Assembly (NCBI RefSeq): GCF_030053425.1 | Contig: NZ_JASGBI010000001.1 | Coordinates: 752,001 to 816,000 of the forward strand | DNA: 64,000 nt | From: Lysobacter stagni | GTDB lineage: Bacteria > Pseudomonadota > Gammaproteobacteria > Xanthomonadales > Xanthomonadaceae | Reading direction: 5' to 3' | Shown here: positions 18,711 to 25,870 of the stretch, in pieces | Numbering within the stretch: position 1 is the first letter of the stretch | How the letters are laid out: the number at the start of each line of letters is the position of its first letter | Made by a program: the position numbers and the translations under genes | The notes under the pieces: model-generated | Database searches by the model: none | Told to the model about the DNA's origin: nothing | Seen by the model: only the letters and a program-made list of their open reading frames with translations

Positions 18711-18827
18711 AGGCCGCAGGCGTCGGCGCACGTGGGGCCAAGGGCCAATTGAGGTCCGTTCTGAACGGCGTAGAAGAAGCGGTGGACGCGGCCGGCATGC
18801 CCGTCGATACCCACGAGGACCTCCCCC

Positions 18828-19598
18828 ATGAAGATGCAGACGCTTCGCACGCCGCTGACGCTGACCGTCGCGCTCGCGGCCGTGCTGGCCGTGTGTTCCG
18901 CCTCCGCCGCCGATGGCGACAAGAGCAAGATCAAGGGCCTGATCACTTCGGTGCAGGGCAACACGATCATGGTCAAGGACGCCAACAACGTCGAACAGAC
19001 CATCACGCTCTCGCCTTCCACGGTCTACAAGAAGACCAAGGGCCTGACGGGCGTCGTGCACGAGAAGGTGGAGCAGGGCGCGATGATGCCCGGCCTGCCG
19101 GTCACGGTCGACGCCGTCGCTGCCGGCAGCGGCTTCAACGCCACCGAGGTCACCTTCAAGTCCGAAGACTTCAAGACTGCGCAGCAGGTCGAAGCCGGAC
19201 TGGCGCCGACCACTGCGCGCATGAACGATTTCGGCAAGTACGAAGCGCTGGCCACGGCCGAAGTGCTGTTCGACTCGGGCAGCACCAAGCTGTCGGAGAC
19301 GGCGAAGTCGGATCTGACGGCATTCGCGGCGAAGGCGAAGGCAACCCAGGACTACCAGGTCGTGCTTCAGGGCTTCACCGACTCCACCGGCAACGCCGCC
19401 GCCAACCAGCGCCTGAGCACCCAGCGTGCCAACGCGGTGGCCAACTACCTGCAGCAGAAGGCCGGCCTGGCGCCGGGCCGCGTGCGCGCGGGCGATGGCA
19501 TGGGCATCGCGCCCGATGCCGGTGCCGGAAGCAACGCCGGCGCGCGCAAGGTGGTGGTGAAGCTGATCGTCGACAAAGGCGTGCAGGCCGGCAAATAA
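18828..19598 (+). CDS. OmpA-family protein with N-terminal OB-like domain
   Basis: This 256-aa exported protein has a signal peptide ending CSASAADGDK. Residues about 35-120 (KIKGLITSVQGNTIMVKDAN, TITLSPSTVYKKTKGLTG) look like a small beta-barrel of the DUF5666/OB type. The C-terminal part is an OmpA-like peptidoglycan-associating domain: ATAEVLFDSGSTKLSETAKS, QGFTDSTGNAAANQRLSTQR, ANAVANYLQQKAG. The usual Arg/Asp pair of the peptidoglycan-binding site is partly conserved (D of TDSTG; R of TQRAN). There is no membrane barrel, so it is probably periplasmic. It is the first gene of a plus-strand run with DUF3300 and DUF2950 genes. Confidence 0.85.
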   Translation: MKMQTLRTPLTLTVALAAVLAVCSASAADGDKSKIKGLITSVQGNTIMVKDANNVEQTITLSPSTVYKKTKGLTGVVHEKVEQGAMMPGLPVTVDAVAAGSGFNATEVTFKSEDFKTAQQVEAGLAPTTARMNDFGKYEALATAEVLFDSGSTKLSETAKSDLTAFAAKAKATQDYQVVLQGFTDSTGNAAANQRLSTQRANAVANYLQQKAGLAPGRVRAGDGMGIAPDAGAGSNAGARKVVVKLIVDKGVQAGK

Positions 19599-19662
19599 GC
19601 GGTCGGCTTGCCGGCATCGCGGCGGCGGACATTGCTCCGTCGTCGTGTGAGCGGAGGATTCC

Positions 19663-21051
19663 ATGCGCATCCTGGTGCCCCAACTGCTGACGGCCGCGCT
19701 GCTGCTGGCAGTCTTCGACGGCGCGTGCGCCGCGCCTCAAGCGGCGGCGAAGACGCCCGCCGCGTCCACCGGCCTGACGGCCTCCTCGGAGTCGTTCAGT
19801 CGCGAAGAGCTCGACCAGATGATGGCGCCCGTCGCGCTGTATCCGGATTCGCTGCTGGCCCAGGTGCTGATGGCTTCCACCTACCCCGGCGACGTCGCCG
19901 ACGCGGTCGAGTGGTCCAAGGCGCACAAGGATGCCAAGGGCGAGGCCGCAGTGAACCAGGTGGCCAACGAGACGTGGGACCCCAGCGTGCAGTCGCTGGT
20001 CGCGTTCCCGCAGTTGCTCGCGGTGCTCGGCCAGGATCCGAAGTGGGTGCAGCGCATGGGCGATGCCTTCCTCGCGCAGCCCGATGCGGTGATGGAATCG
20101 GTGCAGCGACTGCGTCGCCAGGCCGATGCCGCCGGCAACCTGAAATCGAACGAACAGCAGAAGGTGAGCAAGCAGTCGGCACCGCCGTCGGGCACGACGG
20201 CGACGACGACGACCGTGCCGGCCGGCACGCAGACCATCGTCATCGAGCCGGCCAATCCGGAAGTGGTGTACGTACCCAGCTACAACCCCAGCGTGGTCTA
20301 CGGCAGCTGGGCGTATCCGTCATATCCGCCGTACTACTACCCGCCGCCGGCGTATTACTACCCCGGCGCGGCGCTCTTCAGCTTCGGTGTGGGCGTGGCC
20401 GTCGGCGGCGCGCTGTGGGGCAACTGCAACTGGTGGGGCGGCGACGTCGACATCGACGTGAACCGCTATAACGAGTTCAACCGGAACACCAATCGCGAGC
20501 GCAACGTCAACCGGGATCAGATCAGCCGCGACGGCAAGTGGCAGCACAACGCCGCCAACCGCGACGGCGTGCCCTACCGCGACAGCAAGAGCCGCGAGCA
20601 GTTCGGCCGTCAGCTCGACGGCAAGGGCCAGCGCGACGCCTACCGCGGACGCGACGGCGCGCGCACGGCCGAACGCGACAATGCCCGCCAGGCCATGCAG
20701 AACCGCGGCTTCGAATCGCCCGCGACGAGCAACCGCGAAGCACGCGATCGCGCCGGCCAGGCCTCGCGCGATTTCAACCAGCAGCCGCGTGCGCGCCAGC
20801 AGGCGGCGAACCAGAACCTGTCGAACGCGCGGGCCCAGCAAGGTGCGCGCGATCGCGCCTCCACCGCACAGCGGGGACAGGGCAACAACGCCTTCGCGGG
20901 TGCGCGCAATCCCGGCCAGTCGCGCGCCGACGCGGGACGCGGCCACAGCAGTTTCTCGTCGTCGCAGCGTCCGTCCAGTTCGCGCGGCGGCGGTCGTCAG
21001 ATGTCGCGTCCGTCGCGTCCACCGTCGCGCGGCGGCGGTCGTCGTCGTTGA
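19663..21051 (+). CDS. DUF3300 family exported protein
   Basis: This 462-aa protein has a signal peptide (MRILVPQLLTAALLLAVFDG, cleaved near CAAPQ). The conserved DUF3300 region includes MMAPVALYPDSLLAQVLMAS, YPGDVADAVEWSKAHKD and VVYVPSYNPSVVYGSW, then a Tyr/Pro-rich stretch (SYPPYYYPPPAYYYPG). The C-terminal 180 residues are low in complexity and very rich in Arg, Asn, Gln and Gly, ending in an RGGG and RRR tail. This is likely disordered and strongly basic. GGAGGA precedes the ATG. Function is unknown. DUF3300 and DUF2950 genes are frequently adjacent, as here (13 bp apart), which suggests one complex or pathway. Confidence 0.9.
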   Translation: MRILVPQLLTAALLLAVFDGACAAPQAAAKTPAASTGLTASSESFSREELDQMMAPVALYPDSLLAQVLMASTYPGDVADAVEWSKAHKDAKGEAAVNQVANETWDPSVQSLVAFPQLLAVLGQDPKWVQRMGDAFLAQPDAVMESVQRLRRQADAAGNLKSNEQQKVSKQSAPPSGTTATTTTVPAGTQTIVIEPANPEVVYVPSYNPSVVYGSWAYPSYPPYYYPPPAYYYPGAALFSFGVGVAVGGALWGNCNWWGGDVDIDVNRYNEFNRNTNRERNVNRDQISRDGKWQHNAANRDGVPYRDSKSREQFGRQLDGKGQRDAYRGRDGARTAERDNARQAMQNRGFESPATSNREARDRAGQASRDFNQQPRARQQAANQNLSNARAQQGARDRASTAQRGQGNNAFAGARNPGQSRADAGRGHSSFSSSQRPSSSRGGGRQMSRPSRPPSRGGGRRR

Positions 21052-21064
21052 GCAGGAGAGGACC

Positions 21065-21967
21065 ATGACCGCCAACGTCCGCCACCTTGCCGTCCTCTGC
21101 CTCGCGCTCATCGCGCTGCCGGCGTCGGCGCAGCAGTCGTTCCCCACGCCCGATGCCGCCGGCGACGCACTCATCGCCGCACTGGGCACGAAGCAGGCCG
21201 ATGCCACGCGCCTGGCCGCCGTGTTGGGCCCGCAATGGGAGCAGTACATTCCGCGCGGCAGCATCGAGCGCGAAGACGTCGACGCCTTCCTCGCCCGCTA
21301 TCGCGAGAAGCACTGGTACCAGCGGGCCGACGCCACGCATTCGATGCTCAGCGTCGGCAACGATGCGTGGACGCTGCCGGTGCCGCTGGTGAAGGGCGCC
21401 AGCGGCTGGGCGTTCGACCTCAAGGCGGGCGAGCCGGAAATCCGCGCACGACGCATCGGCCGCAATGAACGTGCGACCGAGCAGGCCGTGCTGGCCTATC
21501 ACGATGCGCAGACCGACTACGCCACGAAGGACCGCAACGGTGACGGCATCCTCGAGTACGCGCGGAAGTTCGTCAGCACCGACGGCAAGCACGACGGCCT
21601 GTACTGGGACGACGCGGACGGCAGCGAGGAAAGCCCGCTCGGCCCGCTGTTCGGCGACGACACGCCGCAGGGCGAATGGCACGGCTACCACTACCGCATC
21701 CTCGACGCGCAGGGTCCGTCGGCGCCCGGCGGCGCCTACAGCTATCTGATCGGCGGGCACATGAATCGTGGCTTCGCGCTCGTCGCCTGGCCTGCGAAGT
21801 ACGGCGACAGCGGCGTGATGAGCTTCATGATCAGCCACGAGGGCGAAGTGTTCGAGAAAGACCTCGGTCCGGACGGCGCGAAGCAGGCCGAGGCGATGGC
21901 CGCCTTCGATCCCGACAGCAGCTGGAAGGAAGTCGACGCGGCCAGCACGGCAGCGGTCTCGCCCTGA
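21065..21967 (+). CDS. DUF2950 family exported protein
   Basis: This 300-aa protein has a signal peptide ending ALPASAQQSF. Family landmarks are FPTPDAAGDALIAALG, DAQTDYATKDRNGDGILEYA, PLGPLFGDDTPQGEWHGYHY, RILDAQGPSAPGGAYSYLIG and GFALVAWPAKYGDSGVMSFM. The segment DRNGDGILEYA has the spacing of an EF-hand-like calcium loop, but the match is only by eye. GCAGGAGAG precedes the ATG at 21065, just after the DUF3300 stop. The protein is probably periplasmic or secreted; its function is unknown. Confidence 0.9.
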   Translation: MTANVRHLAVLCLALIALPASAQQSFPTPDAAGDALIAALGTKQADATRLAAVLGPQWEQYIPRGSIEREDVDAFLARYREKHWYQRADATHSMLSVGNDAWTLPVPLVKGASGWAFDLKAGEPEIRARRIGRNERATEQAVLAYHDAQTDYATKDRNGDGILEYARKFVSTDGKHDGLYWDDADGSEESPLGPLFGDDTPQGEWHGYHYRILDAQGPSAPGGAYSYLIGGHMNRGFALVAWPAKYGDSGVMSFMISHEGEVFEKDLGPDGAKQAEAMAAFDPDSSWKEVDAASTAAVSP

Positions 21968-22075
21968 CATCCGCGGCCACGGGCGCGGGCCATTCAGCCC
22001 GCGCATCGGCGCACCCTGCCCTTGCGCGGGAACCTCCCGGACACTGGTGCATCCAATGATCAGGGAGGAACGCTC

Positions 22076-22786
22076 ATGGCCGTCCACGGCACACTCGCGA
22101 TCGATTACCTGGCTCTGGACGACGCCGGCCTGGCGGCGCGCGTGCGCGGCGGCGACCGCGAGGCGTTCCGCCACGTCATGAAGCGTTGCAACCAGCGCCT
22201 GTTCCGCGTCGCGCGCGGCGTGGTGCACAGCGATGCCGAAGCCGAAGACGTGGTGCAGGAGGCGTACGTGGACGCATTCGAGAAGTTCGCCAGCTTCCGC
22301 GGCGAGGCTTCACTGGCGACATGGCTCACGCGCATCGTGCTCAACGAAGCGCACGGCCGGCAGCGACGCGACCGCCCCACCGTGGAGGTGGAGGAACTCG
22401 AAACCGCGCAGCTCGACGCCGGGCGCATCGTCGCGTTCCCGTTGGCGTCTTCGCACGCGGACCCCGGTGCCACGCTCGCGCGCGAACAGGTGCGCCACCT
22501 GCTCGAGGACGCCATCGACGAACTGCCCGAAGGCTTCCGCCTGGTGTTCGTGCTGCGCGAGATCGAGGAGTGCAGCGTGGAGGAAACCGCGCAGGCGCTG
22601 GAGCTGCGCCCCGAAACCGTCAAGACCCGACTGCACCGCGCGCGCCGCCTGTTGCGTGCGTCGTTGCAGGACACCCTGGCGTCGATGCTGGACGACGCCT
22701 TTCCCTTCCTCGGCTCGCGCTGCGAACGGATGACCGACACCGTGATGCGACGCATCGCGACGCGGTCCTCGCCATCGCAGGACTGA
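22076..22786 (+). CDS. ECF-type RNA polymerase sigma factor
   Basis: This 236-aa sigma factor has region 2 (HSDAEAEDVVQEAYVDAFEK, FRGEASLATWLTRIVLNEAH) and region 4 (DELPEGFRLVFVLREIEECS, VEETAQALELRPETVKTRLH followed by RARR). It lacks regions 1 and 3, so it is an ECF sigma factor. GGGAGGAA stands before the ATG at 22076. No anti-sigma factor is recognisable next door: the following gene encodes a small membrane protein without a ZAS-type motif. The C-terminal tail (MLDDAFPFLGSRCERMTDTV) continues beyond region 4 and includes a Cys. Targets and inducing signal are unknown. Confidence 0.92.
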   Translation: MAVHGTLAIDYLALDDAGLAARVRGGDREAFRHVMKRCNQRLFRVARGVVHSDAEAEDVVQEAYVDAFEKFASFRGEASLATWLTRIVLNEAHGRQRRDRPTVEVEELETAQLDAGRIVAFPLASSHADPGATLAREQVRHLLEDAIDELPEGFRLVFVLREIEECSVEETAQALELRPETVKTRLHRARRLLRASLQDTLASMLDDAFPFLGSRCERMTDTVMRRIATRSSPSQD

Positions 22787-22815
22787 AGCCCGCGCCATCC
22801 ACCACGGAGTCCGTC

Positions 22816-23160
22816 ATGTTGAAGATCGCATTGTTTGTGTTCGCCATCGCCGCCCTGGGCGGCCTGGTCCTCGCCGCGCACGTGTTGCGCGGTCGCTTCG
22901 CCCCGTGGGCGGTCTCATTGCTGCACGCCGCACTGGGCGCCACCGGCATCGGCCTGCTGCTGTGGGTCGTGGTGAACGGCATCGGCCCCGCCAGCGCCAC
23001 CGCCGCGCTATGCCTGTTCGCACTGGCCGCACTCGGCGGCTTCTACCTCGCCTCGCTGCACCTGCGCCGCAAGCTGCCGCCGAAGGCGGTGGTGTTCATT
23101 CATGCCAGTGTGGCGGTGATTGGGTTCTTGACGTTGGTGGCGGGGGTGTTGGGGGCGTGA
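22816..23160 (+). CDS. Small multi-pass membrane protein
   Basis: This 114-aa protein has about four hydrophobic helices: LKIALFVFAIAALGGLVLAA, then WAVSLLHAALGATGIGLLLW, TAALCLFALAALGGFYLASL and VVFIHASVAVIGFLTLVAGV. Short basic loops (HVLRGRFAP, HLRRKLPPK) separate them, and a pseudo-repeat is visible: helices 1-2 resemble helices 3-4 (ALGG...A.HVLRGR / ALGG...SLHLRRK). It starts 29 bp after the ECF sigma factor and could modulate it, but no anti-sigma signature is seen. Function unknown. Confidence 0.8.
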   Translation: MLKIALFVFAIAALGGLVLAAHVLRGRFAPWAVSLLHAALGATGIGLLLWVVVNGIGPASATAALCLFALAALGGFYLASLHLRRKLPPKAVVFIHASVAVIGFLTLVAGVLGA

Positions 23161-23300
23161 GGGTGCCAGCATCGAATGATGGTGGGCGCCATAGCCACCC
23201 ACGACGTGTTATGTCCCTCAACTTCGGAGAAGGTTATGGAACCAAGTCTTGGAGAACGTTACGGGCTCCGCATCATTGAAGTATGAATCGCCTACGCCAG

Positions 23301-23639
23301 CTATGGCTTGTAGTTCAGCGCTTCATGCCGTGTGATCAAGGTCGTTCCATCAAACGCAACAAGGTCGGACGGTTTCAACGCCTCTCGAGACTGATAGTTC
23401 CCGGTTTGTAGGACCGAAGCACCATCCTCTGCATGGACTTCGCACCTCAGAACATTGAAGGCCATCTGGCTGCATTTGACCCACACGCCGCCATCCTCGC
23501 CACCAATCCATTCCGCACCCGCAGGAACAGAGCTTGGCCGCGCCGGACTGGAGGGAACACTACAGCCAGCGACCACAGCGAGCGAAAGGCAGAGCGCTCT
23601 ATTACTTTTTCGTAGGAGGACTATAAGTGATCTCATCAT
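23301..23639 (-). CDS. Small lipoprotein, candidate immunity protein of the RHS toxin
   Basis: This 112-aa protein starts MMRSLIVLLRKSNRALCLSL and has a lipobox (VVAGC) followed by a Ser/Pro linker. The mature domain (WIGGEDGGVWVKCSQMAFNV, LRCEVHAEDGASVLQTGNYQ) has two Cys and a compact beta look. The ATG at 23639 has AGGA five bases upstream and lies inside the end of the toxin gene (38-bp overlap), so the two are translationally coupled. An upstream ATG at 23645 is possible. GC content is lower than the chromosome, like the toxin gene. A periplasm-facing lipoprotein fits immunity against a secreted cell-wall hydrolase. This role is inferred from position only. Confidence 0.7.
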   Translation of the reverse strand: MMRSLIVLLRKSNRALCLSLAVVAGCSVPSSPARPSSVPAGAEWIGGEDGGVWVKCSQMAFNVLRCEVHAEDGASVLQTGNYQSREALKPSDLVAFDGTTLITRHEALNYKP

Positions 23640-24549
23640 GACCATCCTGCCAATCGTCAACGGCGCTCGTTGGAATAGACGCAGAGCTATTGAATGATGA
23701 GTCACCCGCATGCACGACGCCTGTTGCGAATGTTGCACAGTTGTTTGACGTCAACGAGTAGCTTTCGCGCTTCGAGTCAGAGTTCCTTGCCATCCGCCCC
23801 TCGGCATAACCTCGCATAGCAGCGTCGTTGTCATTCCTCACATATGCGCCTTGTATGGCGCCCCCGTGGCCAGCCCTGTCCGATATTTGTCGAAGGACCC
23901 TCTGCAGCGATTGCTGAGTTGGCCTGCCGTCCTTGCCCATGGTTACGTTTGAAATGCGGAAAGTCCTAACGACACCCTTGCCATCCTTGTCATATCGACC
24001 GTACTCGTAGTACCTGGTGTGCCCAGTCTTGTTGTTAATAACGAGCACTCCCGCATGGCCAAGTCCTGAAACCTTAAGTGGTCCGACCGTGATCTTGTAG
24101 TCAGGGAACACAACAGGAATAGCATCACGCCCGTCTGGATCAGCGAACTTGTAGGGATTGTTCCGCGCATAGCAGTATCTACAGAAATTCGTCATCGGCT
24201 GCTCGTAAGCCGTGACGGGATCTACGCTTAGCGTTGTGCCGATGCCGGGGTCATAGTATCTCTGCTGCATGTAGTTCAGACCCGTGGCCGCATCGAGAAC
24301 GTGCCCGGTATAGCCCGGCCCGTCCTGGGCTTGGCTGCCTACAACCCGCCCGTAAGGTTCGTAGACCGTCCGCTCAATCACACCGCCCGACTGGTCCGTC
24401 ACTGCGACGGGCGACCCAAGCGCATCGGTATGGATGTACTCCACCGTCACGACCTGAGCGCTGGCGCTCTGGGATGCCAGCGTCATGCCCAGCGCGAGCA
24501 GCGACGACATGAGTACGGCGAACCTTGTCCGGATCATTTTCGTGCTCAT
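23602..24549 (-). CDS. Secreted RHS core protein with C-terminal His...Cys hydrolase-like toxin domain
   Basis: This 315-aa protein starts at 24549 with its own signal peptide (residues 1-32, ending SASAQ). Residues 33-141 are the conserved RHS repeat-associated core: VEYIHTDALGSPVAVTDQSG, YEPYGRVVG, GYTGHVLDAATGLNYMQQRY, YDPGIG, and NNPYKFADPDGRD at the toxin boundary. Residues 142-315 form a variable C-terminal domain. It has SGLGHAGVLVINNKTGHTRY and YEYGRYD (His165), then SYSLTSNNCATFATGVVHAG (Cys271). The order His before Cys, with an aromatic-acidic strand between, resembles permuted NlpC/P60 or LRAT-like papain-fold hydrolases. The ATG overlaps the stop of the large RHS gene (ATGA). The domain is about half GC by eye (29 of 60 in one line), against roughly two thirds elsewhere. 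Confidence 0.8.
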   Translation of the reverse strand: MSTKMIRTRFAVLMSSLLALGMTLASQSASAQVVTVEYIHTDALGSPVAVTDQSGGVIERTVYEPYGRVVGSQAQDGPGYTGHVLDAATGLNYMQQRYYDPGIGTTLSVDPVTAYEQPMTNFCRYCYARNNPYKFADPDGRDAIPVVFPDYKITVGPLKVSGLGHAGVLVINNKTGHTRYYEYGRYDKDGKGVVRTFRISNVTMGKDGRPTQQSLQRVLRQISDRAGHGGAIQGAYVRNDNDAAMRGYAEGRMARNSDSKRESYSLTSNNCATFATGVVHAGDSSFNSSASIPTSAVDDWQDGHDEITYSPPTKK

Positions 24550-25870
24550 AGCGTCGTCGGCCCCGTCCATGCTGAGCAGCCCGCAGCGTTGCAGGCGCGT
24601 ACGTAGAAGCTCCGCGTCGCCCTCACCGAATCCGCCCAGAAGGTGCCCGGCCCTGAGTACAAGATGGTCGTGGTACCCACTGACAGCTCGTAGTACGTCG
24701 CGCCCGGCGAGGTACTCCAGACCAGCTGGGTATCCTTTGCCGGAGGTCTGAACTCGTTGTCCCACTCGACGGTACCGACCAGGTTGGCTGGCGCGGGGGG
24801 GATAGGCGGTGGCAGTGAGACTGTCACCGTTGCCGTTCCGCTCCACCCTGCGCAACCCGACGCATTGCACGCGCGCACGTGGTAACCGTAACTGCCGTTG
24901 CCCTTGCCGCCGATCGCTCGACTGGTGTTGCCGTCGTTCTGGATCAGCGTCCAGCCGCCGCCGTTCACCTGCTCTTCGAGCTGATAGCTCGTGGCACCTG
25001 CCACACCGGACCAGCTGACGGTGTAGCTGCCGTTACCGCTGGAACCGGGCACGCTGATCGAGGGCACGCCGGTAGGCGGCAACAGGACGGACGTCGTCGC
25101 CGTAGCCGAGTACCCGCCGCAGCCCGCACCGTTGCAGGCGCGCACGCGGTAGCCATAGCTCCCTGATCCGCGGCCGTTGATCGCAAGGCTGGTTGTGGTC
25201 AGTTCCTGCAGCTGGGTCCATGCGCCGCCGTTGGCACTTTCCTCGATGCGGTACGAGGTGGCGCCGGCGACCGTCGTCCAGCTGACGGTATAGCTTCCGT
25301 TCGCATTCGATGCCGGCGATGACACGGAGGGCGCGCCACCCGGCGCGTAGTAGACGTTGACCGTCGCCGTGTTCGACACGGGGCCGCAACCGGCCGGGTT
25401 GCAGGCCTTCGCGCGGTAGGCGTAGCTGCCGGCCGCCTTCGCCGAGTAGGTGCGTGCGATGCCGGCACCGTCCTGTACGGTTATCCACCCCGCGGCGTTG
25501 GCGTTTTCCTCCAGCACGTAGCGGGTGACGCCGCTCACGGATGTCCAGCTCACGGTGTAGTCGCCGTTGGGTGCCTGCGACGGCGCCGTCAGCGTGGGCG
25601 TTGCGCTCGGGGGCAGCTCTACGCCGACGACCGCCTGCCCGCTCCACCCACTGCACGCAGCGCCGTTGCACGCGCGCACCTGGTAGCTGTAGTTGCCACC
25701 GGACTTTCCCGAAACGTTGAACGTGGTGGCGACACCGGCGTACGCGTTCTGCCACGCACCGCCGTTCACGGCTTCCTGCAGCTCGTACTGCGTGACACCG
25801 CTCACGCTGCTCCAACTCACGGTGTAGCTGCCGGTGGCGCTGTAGGTCGGGACGCTCAGCACGGGCGCCG
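24546..25870 (-). repeat. Tandem FN3-like repeat array at the end of the RHS gene
   Basis: Four full repeats of about 90 residues and a divergent fifth occupy the end of the RHS protein. Each has GSYTVSWSSVSGVTQYELQE-type strands and ends with a Cys pair: RACNGAACSGWSG, KACNPAGCGPVS, RACNGAGCGGYSA, RACNASGCAGWSG, RACNAAGCSAWTG. Neighbouring repeats are similar at DNA level, so recent internal duplication is likely. Confidence 0.8.

Noticed and set aside
22816..23160. Anti-sigma factor for the ECF sigma factor
   Set aside because: The small membrane protein has no zinc-binding anti-sigma motif and no cytoplasmic domain large enough to bind a sigma factor.
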